Part shown: in pieces, positions 46,076-57,074 of the stretch
How the letters are laid out: the number at the start of each line of letters is the position of its first letter
Numbering within the stretch: the stretch's first letter is position 1
Assembly (NCBI GenBank): GCA_002794735.1
Contig: NBAZ01000001.1
Location: forward strand, 2,852,001 to 2,916,000
Direction: 5' to 3'
DNA: 64,000 nt
DNA from: Pyrrhoderma lamaoense
Taxonomy: Eukaryota; Basidiomycota; Agaricomycetes; Hymenochaetales; Hymenochaetaceae
Position numbers and translations under genes: made by a program
Notes under the pieces: model-generated
The model's database searches: none
What the model was told of the DNA's origin: nothing
The model's input: the letters and a program-made list of their open reading frames with translations, nothing else

Positions 46076-48212
46076 ATGGGTGCTCCCATGCTCCCAGCTC
46101 AGTCCGCCCGTGTTGTATATAGTCTCAGATTTCTGATTCCCATTTGCATCCTCATTGTATGTATTTTGCCATCACTAAATAACCAATCTTAATGTCTGAG
46201 TACGCTAACTTCTTAAAATCACTTTTAGGTCACCCTTCACTACATACGAACAATCTCACTCGAAGGGTCACCAACCGTACCTGTATACGGATGGCGGTCA
46301 ACCATTGCTGACAAACTTGCCCAGCCTCTCAATTCTGCCTCCACGGAAGACCTCATTGACCTCCTAGCAGAGCGTCTCAGTGCTAATGGCTCACTCTCGC
46401 AGAACGCAGAGATCAAGCGTGCTAATGCAACCATCGTCATGCTTGTTCGGAATAGTGAAGTTAACGATGCGGCTGTTGCAATTCAGCAACTTGAGGATAG
46501 ATTCAACAGGAAATACAAATATCCTTGGGTGTTCCTCAATGACGAGCCATTCAATGAACGATTTATCCAGTGCGTATACTATCCTGCCCTCTTTGCTCTT
46601 TTATCCGGGGGTCTGCTATAGGTAGACAATACTTTGCGGCCCTTTGCATCCGGCCTGTGTTCTACATGCTTTCCTATTCTGTCCATTACCGATACCTCCG
46701 GTACCTTGCCTTTTGTATCCGCTCGCTGACATTAATTCTCAATTTTGCTCATATTTCTTATTCCACTACTTCAGGCGCACGAGTCAACTTGTTTCTGGCA
46801 ATGTTTCATATGGCGTAATCCCAAAAGAACACTGGGTACAACCAGATTGGATAGATGAGAACAAGGCCCGAGAGGGTCGAAATCGGCTGGTTTCTCAAAA
46901 CATTATCTATGGTGGTAAGTATCTTTCTTATTCCTTTACATTTCAAAAGTTTCGATTTTTTGTCCTAAGTAACATTAGCGTAATGCTATTGTTATGATGA
47001 CTTGATTTTTCTCCCTTGTGTATCACATTTTTTGTAATTATGGATATCGTTGCTAACCCTGTTTGTGATTCCGCTCCACAGGCAGTGTTTCGTGAGTATT
47101 CTACTGATCCCAACTATATTTCGGGGTCCGTTTCGAAAAGAAAAAGAATCCGATTGACTGATAAACTATTTGTTTTCGCATGTATCCAATTGACTTCGTA
47201 TCACAGATACCGGAACATGTGTCGGTTTAATTCAGGTGTAAGTACTAATCTCACGGATCACTATCATTATATTGCTGACGTTGGGCGTCCATATATATAG
47301 TTCTTCTATCGCCACGAACTTTTGCAGCAGTATCGCTACTATTGGCGCGTTGAACCTGGCGTGAAATACTTTTGTGATATGTCGTATGATCCATTCGCAA
47401 TGTTTGAGAAGGAAAATAAAGTTTATGGTAAGCAATGCTCTTCGATATTTCGAAAAAGAAATACTATGTGTATTATGTCACCATTCCATCATCGACGCCA
47501 CAACTTGTACTCCATTCTTAAAATGATTTTCTATCTATTTTTAGAGATCTCGCCATATTATTATAATAACTAACCGATTTCTCCTTTGCTGATAGGGTTT
47601 ACAATTTCCTTGTACGAATGGCAACCGACGATTCCAACTTTGTGGGCAACTGTAAAAGAGTTCATGAAGGAGTACCCGGAACATATCGCAGAAGATAATG
47701 CCATGGAATTTCTCTCAAATGATGGTGGGAATACGTACAACCTTTGCCACTGTAAGCATCACATCTCTGTACCTATCTATTAAGGCAACATAACTAATTT
47801 ATCACCAATCCAGTTTGGAGCAATTTTGAAATTGCAGACATGGATTTCTGGCGTAGTCCGGCTTATAGCGCATTCTTTGACTACTTAGAGCATAAGGGCG
47901 GGTTCTACTATGAACGATGGGGAGATGCTCCAGTACATTCGATAGCCGCAGCACTCTTTGCAAACAAAAGCCAGATACACTTCTTTGAGGATGTAGGCTA
48001 CAGACATGATCCCTTCCAACGGTGTCCACAGGGCAAGTTCCATCACGAGGGCAAATGTTGGTGTGATCCAACGGATAGCTTTGGTAAGCTGGGCGTTATC
48101 TCTATCAAAATTCATGGTGATATTGATTGATGGTTGACTTGTAGACTATCGACCAAATTCATGTGTTGCGAGATTTAAGAACGTACAAAGAAAGCACAAG
48201 AAAGGCCATTAA
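46076..48212 (+). CDS. Glycolipid 2-alpha-mannosyltransferase, GT15 (Kre2/Mnt1/Ktr)
   Basis: This Golgi type II membrane enzyme adds alpha-1,2-mannose to N- and O-linked glycans from GDP-mannose with Mn2+. The start is ATG 46076. A signal anchor ([20 protein letters not shown]) spans the first intron. The stem is Ser/Leu-rich. The catalytic domain starts [20 protein letters not shown] and [15 protein letters not shown]. Diagnostic blocks are [30 protein letters not shown] with [28 protein letters not shown] (with the catalytic-site Glu), [34 protein letters not shown] and [20 protein letters not shown]. The end is QRKHKKGH with TAA at 48210-48212. About six introns fit and no frame break was seen. 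Length (roughly 400 residues) is normal for the family. Confidence 0.93.
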
Positions 48213-49493
48213 CTTTAGTTCATGCGAAAGAAAAAACGGACATGTTGGCGCAGAGCGCCCGTTTGACAATTCCTATTCTCGCTACAATGTATTAATGCTG
48301 CACCTTTTATCTTTTTATTCCTATTATGTTTAGTTTCACTACTTATTGGCCTTCCTACCTCCATCCAGTCCTTGTTTCAAGTTTACCCATTTCGACACTC
48401 ATTCCGTTCTCTATAATATTTCATCCATATTTCTCACTCATCTTCCACTCTGCATCTCAAAACTGTGTATCTGTCTCAAAGTATATTTGTGTTGTCCTGC
48501 CACGCATTTATTTTGTCCTATCATAGATCTCTCGTTATCTTTCACATTTTGTTTTCAATCCTTTCCTTCCACATCTTGTCTCTGGCTTTTACTTTGGTCG
48601 CATCGACTTTTTACATATTTACTCATGGATACGTTTGTATATACAAGGAATGGTATAAAGCCAAATTGAAAAGGAGAAACTAGGAAATCGATATCTACAG
48701 CCTCTATGAATTCCGTATCAATCAGTCGAGTACTTGGTTGAAGGGGAGAGGGATGAAACTGTTATTACTAACTACGGGGACGTGATGGTGATCAACAGAT
48801 TTAAGAATTAAATTGAGATAAGGGTGACATTGGTTCTTATGTGGTTTCAAGCCTCAGGCACCCTTCAATGGGAATATGCAGCGGCCGTATCTTTTCAAAC
48901 CACGAATCAGTATCTAAGTATTAATAGTCAAATAATAATAACAGTAGAAATACTGAAACTGATACTAATATTAACCCGAAGTTCTGTGAGAATAGCTGCT
49001 ATTTAATTTGAATTTAGACTTTCAGAGAAGTTCAAAAATAAGAACATCCGATCCGTTACGTAATATTTTGACTATTTATAAGTGTCTAAATTTAGCTTGC
49101 GTACCTATTGTACTGGTAAAAATGATACATGGAGAAGGGTCTACGCAGAGTTTCCTTATTTAAAAGCGTGCTATTTGTGATATCGTGGGCCTGGAACGCT
49201 AAAACAAGCGAAGAAAAGTCTCATCAGCGTGGACTTTAAAGGATTTACGGTTCTAGGCATATGAGATTTTACTTGTGGCTAGAAAAGGATAAGGGCCGCA
49301 GCACTTTTCCTCGTTGAGGTTCAAGTTACCATGTATACAAATGAATTAGTAACTCCGGTTAGCTATCCGTAGTGAGAATGGATGTCTAAGTTTTCGGGCC
49401 CGACTGCTTATCGTAGTGCCCCTCTATGTGGTAATTTGATTGTGGTCAACACAAACTAAGTTGATATATTGGAGCTATTGTATATATTATTGT
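48213..49493. other. Intergenic, T/C-rich then AT-rich
   Basis: The 3' flank of the mannosyltransferase gene. About 400 bp of T/C-rich sequence is open in several frames but is low-complexity. Nothing else was seen. Confidence 0.5.
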
Positions 49494-50410
49494 CTACAAA
49501 TCTAGCAGTTTCTTGATTCTTTTACGAGTGATTTCCACATCTTCCAACTCAAACTTTTGAACATTAAAAGGTGGTGGTCGCCGCTTCTTAGGTGAAGGTT
49601 TCTTTGCAGTGCCCCATTGATCCGGTAGCTTGCGATCGACTTCTAGGATATCTTCGCAACAACCTTGTTTTTTTCTACCAAGCCACTGTTCTGCACAGTA
49701 TAATCCGCCACAGAAAATACAAAAATGGTGGTGGAAAGCCATATGATCAAATATTATCGCATCGTTTGGCAGTAACATGTGGCATACCAAACATCCCGTG
49801 GCTATTTCACCCATGTCTTCCTCACCATTCTTGGTTTTAAACTTGAGGCCTTTTGTTCTTACGGGAACAATATATTTGGGGTAGCTTGCTCTTCGTTCCG
49901 GGAGATGTCTCCTTTTTGTTATCTCGAAATAGTCCACCCAACTGTTTTTCATGTAAGCAAGTGTAGCCTTTTCCCCAGGATGAGAGACTTTAATAAAGCT
50001 AGATGATCCAAAACAGTACTGTCTTTCATGAACCATCCATCCACATTTCTTCTCCGTTCCAACACTATTGTAAGTGGGTTAGTATTGTCATTCGTTGTTG
50101 GATCAAACAATGCGAGCAAGAAATCGCACCAGTTATCACATTCAATAATGAGAGGGGGGAACGAGAAGTATTCTAACTCTAGACCTTCCTCTACCGATGT
50201 AGACTGCTCTCCATCTTTGTTTGTTTCTACCACTTTCTGGTCGTCTAAAATGTATATGAGAAGATACATAGGTTTAGTACATGCTGGAATAACATCCCCT
50301 CGAGAAATTGTAGAGAAATGCATACCGCAAGATCGTACCACGGCGAGAAGCTCTTTCCTATAGTTACCTCCGTACATCTTTAGATCACTTGGACTTATAG
50401 CTGGTGCCAT
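49494..50410 (-). CDS. Gene B: unrecognised protein with a Cys/His cluster and basic tail
   Basis: Two overlapping frames cover the gene: 50410-49949 (MAPAISPSDLKMYGGNYRKE) and 50036-49494. A 47-nt intron (50065 to 50019, GTGTTG to GACAG) would join them in phase and give 289 residues; a one-base error is the alternative. The first half is mixed alpha/beta (MYLLIYILDDQK, FSFPPLIIECDNWCDFLLAL). The second half carries a possible zinc site: GCLVCHMLLPNDAIIFDH, then FHHHFCIFCGGLYCAEQW and QGCCED. After it come basic stretches (KKPSPKKRRPPP, RKRIKKLL) that may be nuclear localisation signals. There is no signal peptide. A TATATATAAG box lies 65-75 nt upstream of the ATG. I recognise no family. 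It sits head-to-head with uS15m. Confidence 0.55.
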
Positions 50411-50474
50411 CGGATGAGTGTTAGGCAGTTAGGAATGGGTTATACTGGGCGAAACCACCAGCAGCTACCATCTA

Positions 50475-50484
50475 CTTATATATA
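50475..50484 (-). promoter_or_regulatory. TATA box of gene B
   Basis: TATATATAAG on the minus strand. GGCCACGG lies about 35 bp further upstream at 50515-50522, as it does upstream of gene A. Confidence 0.45.
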
Positions 50485-50861
50485 CACTGGGGTTGCCAAG
50501 ATGTGGTGCCTATTCCGTGGCCTTTGCTGCCTGCAAGCTACACTAAGCGTGTAGCTCGTGTAAAATGGGGTCATTACGTGGCCGCTATGGAAGATACAAC
50601 AAAAGCCCTGTTAAATCTAGCCATAGTGTATGATAACCGTCAGTGTTCATGTCCATTTATAGTAATTTCCCACAATGAATCTTTTCTTCCTTTTTGGATC
50701 GACACACAATGAGCTTGGCCTGTTAATGTGTTATACTGGGACACATTCGGTCTGAAGGGTTCGGCCGCGAAGGACAGTGGCACACCGCGATACGATCAAC
50801 TGTTCATTAGAAGAGGATATTATCGTACTCGTACTCAAAGCCCGAGCACTGACAATCAAAG

Positions 50862-51944
50862 ATGTCATTTCTTCGGACTGGTTGCTCATTAGGTGAGCTC
50901 ATTCTAACTGAAAATGCCTTCTTCATAACTCATTTCTTATTTTTTCCTTTTTTCATTCTCTTGCTTGAAGCGGCCAACTTTGCTTCTTCATCTTCCTCGG
51001 CACTCCGACCACCTCAACAGCCCTCTTCCACACGTCCACGTTCCGACTTGCTGAATCACAAAAACAGCGTGCAGCCCGGCTCATCCGCCAAGCAAACATC
51101 GAGAAAAGCTCTGTACGAGCTCGCGAACGCGCCGCGAATAAACCACATGTAGTGCTGGGTACGCGTCCGGGAGATAAGGCAAAGTGGGAAAAATGTGACC
51201 TAAAGCAAGTTTTGGTGACGGAAAAGGAACTCGAGGGACTCGCACCTCTGCCAGAACCTTCTGTTAGCGTTGAAGAGATGAAGAACATTGACGTTGGTTC
51301 TGTGCAAGTACCTAAATACATGAGCTATGGTCTTGATGGATTAGACGGTGACAAGTCTAGTCCGGAACAAAGCAAATTCTTCTTCGAAACTCTCCATTAG
51401 CTTCTACTCTCGCAGAAGCTCCGCCGACTGTCGCCGAAAAACTAGTACAACTGCAAGGGAACGCTGAACATCTTTCTACAGAAGAGAACCATAGACTTGC
51501 TGCGGTTCAAGTCAAAGAAGAGGTGAAGGCCCGCCAGCTAGCAAGAGTTGTGGATCTCAGAAATGCAAATGCCAGAGGAATTGCATTTGAGAACAGGAGA
51601 AGGATCATTGCTGCGTTTTCTCCAAAGAAGGATGCATCAGATTCAGGTTATCCAGAGGTACAAGGTGAGTAAAATAATGAAACACGCTTAGTAGTTCCAT
51701 TGATGCTTATTTTCAAACACGGAATCACACAGTTGCTCTCCTTACCATGAAAATCCGCAACATCTGGGATCATCTTATGGAAAGCAAAAAGGATATACAT
51801 AGCCGTCGCGCACTCCGTATCCTCGTCCATCAGCGTTCCAAGCAGCTCAAGTACATAAAAAGACTGGACCGGGATCGTTACGACCGTGTTCTTGAACGCT
51901 GTGCACTGGAACCTGAGGCTGTTGAGGGGGAGCTTGTTTTATAA
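50862..51944 (+). CDS. MRPS28: Mitochondrial small-subunit ribosomal protein uS15m
   Basis: This is the mitochondrial homologue of bacterial S15, a primary 16S rRNA-binding protein. ATG 50862 begins a short exon (MSFLRTGCSL) followed by an intron with GTGAGC. The presequence reads ALFHTSTFRLAES, then a basic helix (KQRAARLIRQANIEKSSVRA). The S15 core is VALLTMKIRNIWDHLMESKK and DIHSRRALRILVHQRSKQLK, ending EGELVL with TAA 51944. The long N-terminal extension is normal for fungal uS15m. Two frame slips are seen. One lies in or near exon 1 (50862-50980), needed to enter the FHTSTF frame. The other is at TCTCCATTA (51391-51399), one C short of ETLPLASTLAEAPP. Both are single-base losses in an essential gene, so probably sequence errors. 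Confidence 0.88.
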
Positions 51945-52439
51945 AACAATTACGACCCATCTCAGACAGAAGTTACACTTGTTTTTATTGGTTTAATGTA
52001 TTGATACTATCAATCTAATGGATTAATGCGTCACTTGAAGTAATAGGACTCTTTGATACGTGTTTTGTATCTGACTCTCTTGTGAGGAAACTTGCGTCAA
52101 GTATGGTTTTACTGACTTGATAACCTTGATCCAAGACTTAATCCGGGTCTCTCTCAGCTAGGAATATAAGTCCACATCAAGCATTGATACCCTGTTTCTA
52201 TATGAACAAGAAGAGTGGTTCGACTAAAGTACACTCAAAATAATTTGAGTTTTCTCGCGATTCAATATCCAAAGATTAGTCTATATAATTGCCTGTGTGA
52301 GAAGCTGAAAGCCACACCTTGCTAACTCTCACCAATTTACGCCAAAATCATGGAAGTACTGATTAAACGATTTATATTTGTCAATGTACATGTATTCAAT
52401 AATTACACAAAGGTGTCAATAAGGAAGTCAAGGCAATGT
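51945..52439. other. Intergenic between convergent genes
   Basis: AT-rich, about 500 bp. No coding signal. Confidence 0.5.
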
Positions 52440-53415
52440 TCATCGGTGCCCCACCCCACCCTCTTCAACGTGATGTAGGTTCGATAGTTGGGATAATTCT
52501 TGTAAGTGGTCTTCTTTCCATATCTTCTCTTGTATCAACGTTTCTCTTAGTAAAAGTGTGACTCCGGCCAATGCATCGTCATGGATGCTGAAATACTTAT
52601 AGTAGATGTTGAAGCATTCGCTGGACAAAGATTTTATTTTGCTCTCTTCCGTTTCATATAGACGTATGAACTCTGAGTTAATGTCCGGAAGCCTCTCCGT
52701 TATGATTTGTGCATCTTTCAGTTCTTGTTGTATTGACTCTAGAACAGCCGAACAGATGCAACTACCTGCATTGCCAGCCACCGTTATCGCTTCGTTAAGG
52801 ATTTGCCCGCGGTCGCAGTATGGTGTATTATAAATATTCTTTAATATCTCTCGAAGATAGTGCTCTATCCGCAATTCGATCCCCCTATATATTTCGTAAA
52901 ATATGATGTCGAGTACGCATTTCTCTTCAGAGTGAGCAGGCCCAGCCTTGAGTGTATTATGGCCATGGTCAATCTCCAGGGAAATATCTTCGTTGATAGC
53001 TTCATAATATTCTATATCTGCAGTTGGGATCTCCTGGACCTGCTTTTCGTTTCGCAAGTTCTCAATAAGCTGCCGTACCGTCCCCATATTCGATTCCAAC
53101 ACTGACTTCTCCTCGTCGTCTATAGAAAAACAAAACCAGCGTACACCCATCCTAAACAATAAGATATAAAGTTGCTCAAAGTTGGACACGAGAAGAACCT
53201 GATTCGGAACTAATTTTTTCCATGAGATCAAATCCACCTGTTGATCACGCGGGAATGTAGAGGATAATTCCTGGGGTCGTATAATCCATGCGTGGGCACG
53301 ACATCCTTGAGCACCTTGACGTTTGGAATTTTTAAGGATAATTCCTGGGGTCGTATAATTCGGACGTGGGCTCGACGGCCTCGGACATCTTGAAGTTTGG
53401 ATCTGTTTGCGCCAT
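52440..53415 (-). CDS. Gene C: unrecognised helical protein, frame broken near its N-terminus
   Basis: The long frame ending at TAG 52440 encodes 265 residues from 53237 and is open further upstream, but has no ATG until residue Met at 53150. ATG 53415 (MAQTDPNFKMSEAVEPTSEL), 75 nt below the TATA box, is the natural start. It lies in another frame that stops at 53334, inside a 74-bp tandem duplication. Intron signals that would join the two are weak. The protein is charged and helical, without signal peptide or TM. The stretch IELRIEHYLREIL matches IALDIEYYLWMIL of gene E at eight of thirteen positions, good evidence that C and E are related. No known family. Confidence 0.55.
53261..53408. 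repeat. 74-bp imperfect tandem duplication in gene C
   Basis: 53261-53334 and 53335-53408 are aligned copies with period 74, starting AGGATAATTCCTGGGGTCGT in both. They are about 80% identical by eye, so the duplication is not recent. Because 74 is not a multiple of three it shifts the reading frame of gene C. Confidence 0.85.
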
Positions 53416-53484
53416 GCTGTAGTGCGGTGGTGTTGGAAGGAGGGATTTGATGATGGGGATGGAGTTTAGCACAAAGTAGGCGCA

Positions 53485-53580
53485 TTATTTATAGTAATTG
53501 GGACCTCGAGTAACTACACCCTCGTTATCTTACCCGAAGACGTATTGCTCATGAGTGTGGTTTTGGCTCTAGCAACAAGG
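53485..53580 (-). promoter_or_regulatory. Promoter module of gene C
   Basis: On the minus strand, in order: TTGTTGCTAG (about 53579-53569), TGTAGTTACTCGAGGT (53518-53503) and CTATAAAT (53494-53487). The same order, TTGCTA then TGTAG...GAGG then CTATAAA, is found for genes D and E. Confidence 0.55.
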
Positions 53581-54536
53581 TGGTCACCATGCTAAAGCGG
53601 TTTTAATATATTTCTAGATTTGGCACTGAAGTGATATCGAAGATGTAAATACACATAAAGGGAGGCCTAAGCGTGTATCGAAACAAGGAGATGAGATTAA
53701 CCTAGCTGATATGGTACCACAGAAAAACCGATGTGTTAAGCTAGTGTATGCTCATTAGCATTGATACAGATTCGCTAATAAGACCACTGGAACGATGTAG
53801 GGCGAGATCCAAGACATGGCATGTATAATCGCATATCATTAGTACTTCAACTTGTGCATGTACCAAGCCAGATCCCTCACCTGTATAGCCACTGGGCATA
53901 TCGCGTCGATCACCAATATGGTATTAATCCCGTAAGCCGAGTATAGAAGTCCATCAGGTCAGAATAAAGTGGTTACTTCGGCGGCTGTATCAGCTAACGA
54001 AGGGTTTTTTTTCTTGCAATAGCCATCCAGGTCATAGAATAAAGAGCTTACTCCCTTACGTGTGGCCGTTTTCATAGTCGCGACACTTTAAAAGAGAAAT
54101 TTCAATGGTCCAAATAAAACACTCGTGTCAATTCGCGATAATCTAAATTTGAATTCCTCGTCTTTTCAGAACTTTTTATCGCATAGTCATTTTCCTTTTT
54201 GGGTAGGTAGCACAGCAGCATCCTCATCTTGTACAACAAAAACTGAGATCGACGTGAGGTAAGCCTTCATTAATATTGTCCAGATCCTGTATCGTCTTCA
54301 ACCAGAAAGCAAACCGGAAAGTAACAACCAGAAATGTATATTATCTCCAAGTCTACATTAAGATGAACTATGTTGGATCTACATAGCGAACGTAGGTGAG
54401 AATCCAGTATTTGATGGTTTTGAGGATGCTTTAAATTTGTTTTGTCACGTAATACTGTGTATTGGTAAGAACTATACATAACAACGTACAGACAAGCTGT
54501 GATCTACTATATTACAGCTATATAAGCATGTTACTC
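53581..54536. other. Intergenic between genes C and D
   Basis: AT-rich, nothing recognisable. Short ORFs only. Confidence 0.45.
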
Positions 54537-55319
54537 TCATGCAAGCCCCTTCAAGATATTTTCACGTATACCAAGGGTTGCAGCTAGAATTTCTTCAGGT
54601 TTTCGTCTTTCATTGTGCGTAGTCCTACTTTTTAGCGCTCGCAGATAAGGAGCGAACCTTTCGGGCTTGAAGAGTTTTTCCTGTCGTGGACTCCGAAATT
54701 CTTTCTGGATTTTTTGAAGAATTTGGTGTGACGTCGGGTTTGTGCGCTCGAAATCGGGTCCCAGCTTTCTGAAGACGTCGTCTATGAAATCGATCCGTGT
54801 TTTGGAATCGATATTCAGCAGAACGTTTCAGAAAAAATCCAATATATAGAATTCTACTAAAAGGTATGCATTTTCTTGCCCTTGTGCAACTCCCTCTATA
54901 CGAGATGTAATTGGGAACATGTCCTCAGCCCCGGTTGAAGTATATAGAGATCTGTCCGGAACTCTACCAGTTCTAGAGCCCCACGATGTGTAGTATTCAT
55001 CGAGATCACGATGATACTTCGAAGGCAGTAGATCTTCTCTACACATCTCCAGGGTTTTCAAAGTCTCTTTCTCATTGCGTACTTTATCGATAGCTCCCAG
55101 AAGTTTTACCAATTTTTCCCGCCTTTCCTCGTCCACAATCTCGTTATGTAAATATTCATCCATGCATTTAGCATCATACATGAAATCGAGAGTCAATTCG
55201 ATGCAAACCATGCTGAGAAATTCGTAATCCAGCGCTCTCAGGATCTCATGGTACCCAGTGTCATGTTTGGATGGGCAAGGCAGCCCGCCTCGGGATTTCA
55301 TGTATGTCGAAATCATGCC
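54537..55319 (-). pseudogene. Gene D: relative of E with an internal TGA codon
   Basis: From ATG 55319 (MISTYMKSRGGLPCPSKHDT), about 105 nt below a TATA box, the frame runs 163 codons to TGA at 54828-54830 (after LVEFYILDFF). It then stays open in the same frame for 96 more codons (NVLLNIDSKTRIDFIDDVFR ... ENILKGLA) to TGA 54537. The total of 260 codons matches the size of the other family members. The segment GYHEILRALDYEF resembles GYRELLEVLDENI of gene E. I tested splice sites that might remove the TGA and found none that keep the frame. It is therefore either a recent nonsense allele, a substitution error, or a readthrough gene. No known family. Confidence 0.5.
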
Positions 55320-55423
55320 TTCTAGTAGATATGTGCTGGTTTTGTCGAGAAGCGTTTGGTTTTCCAGACGTGTGATAGTGCGTTGGTCGAATGTGATGAA
55401 TATAATGCAATATTCAGTATGGG

Positions 55424-55506
55424 CTTTTATAGATGCCACCCTCACAAAGCTACATCGGTTATCTACATCTCAATATAAACAGATAATCTCTCCTCTTAGC
55501 AACATG
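55424..55506 (-). promoter_or_regulatory. Promoter module of gene D
   Basis: On the minus strand: CATGTTGCTAAGA (55506-55494), TGTAGCTTTGTGAGGGTGG (55454-55436) and CTATAAAAG (55432-55424). The 13-mer is identical to the one upstream of gene E, and the distance to the TATA box is nearly the same (62 versus 65 nt). Confidence 0.6.
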
Positions 55507-57074
55507 TTTGTCTATACAAATCTGGCTGTCCGTAGTGATATCCATTTTAGGAACCCAAGTACAATAATGTTTCAATATGTGTATAGCCAAAGGCTCAAGC
55601 GTTGACACTTGTGAAACCGCCGTAAGTAAACCGATAAAGGGTAGCTCCATGTATCTTCCATGACAATAAAGATTAATAACATGCTAGCACAAGTCGCTTA
55701 AGCGAAGAATAGCCTTGATTGGTAAGATATTGAAAGTTTAAGACATAAGCTCAGAGAACAAGGCGATAAGTCTCTTGTTATGTGTCAATCATTAGCTATT
55801 GATCTAGATCTACAGCAAGAGCACGTCATTGCGGATACCAATACACATACGATAATTCGCAGATTAGCGCTAGGCGGGTTTCACCTACATGATTAATAGT
55901 ATGATTTCATTCAATTCAAGAGAGAGCCGAGGATACCTATTCAACAGCGTAAGTTACTTGCCAATCTTCTGAGATATGCAAGATATGTCGATAATTGATA
56001 CGTTTCAGCTTGAGCATGATCTGATTTTCCTCTTTAAGGCTGATAACAAATATCCGTGTTTTATGCGGATCTATAGTTATTGGATCCCTTATAATAATTT
56101 TAAGAAGAATTATGATAATTGTTACTCTTGGTACTCGCATATCTCTGATGCTATATTTTCCTTTCTCAATGAACATAGAAATAATACTTTCAGCTCTAGA
56201 CATATCAGCCTGATCCTAGTCTGTATATACGTGTTTGCCAGTGTTTGTCTAGTCAAACCTCATATGGGACAGTAGCGTATAAGCGCAACATGATATTTCA
56301 CGGAAACCTCACATTTAATTAGAGAATGAAATGTACTTAAAGCTCTTACTTTGGGGTCTATAAAAGCTGCACAGGTTCTTCTCTGTAAAACAGTGTTCGC
56401 ATGTGCTTTCCCCGGGTTACTATTGCCACTTCATTGTTTTAGATCAGAGAAATTCTTTTGAGAGCGTGAACCGAATTCATAACATGTATCTCTTTGGGGC
56501 AATTTGAAACATATAACAGAGTTGGTATATCGCCAGTACTCCACGCTATCTCAGACATTCGATAGAACTGCAAGGAACTCCGTTGAATGTTTAGAATATC
56601 TGTTAATACCAAAAGAAAATGCATATTAGATTCAGCTTGAAATTAGGTAGCACCTGCTTGTGCTTCAGCATCGCATTAAAGTTTCAGTGATCTTAACAAG
56701 AGTATGGCGGCTCATTGGACATCTAAAGCTCATAAGAAATGAGAATTCTTCGTGACAAACATTTGATTTTCTACAATGTTAGTTGTGGAATCTGAAGTAT
56801 CACACGTTTGCCAATTACATCTAGCATGAAATCTTAGTGATGTTTAAGATTTTCAATTTTATCCAGATGTTTCGAATCCGATTATCAAAAATCTAAGAAG
56901 TAGCAATCAGTGGTGCTGCTAGTAGGCCGCCGTGTTCATCCATTCCTAGGCCCAACTTTCTTATTCTATCATAACGTCTCACAAGTGTCGTCGTTTGAAG
57001 TTCCAAATATGGAGTATCATTGTTTGTTAGGCACATCATGTGACTGCGCAATTATGATGTATTCAAAGACATAG
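55507..57074. other. Intergenic, with a stray TATA-like element
   Basis: AT-rich sequence between D and E, which point away from each other. CTATAAAAG near 56358 is followed by a short leader-like stretch but no ORF, perhaps the promoter of a lost family member. Nothing else seen. Confidence 0.4.
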
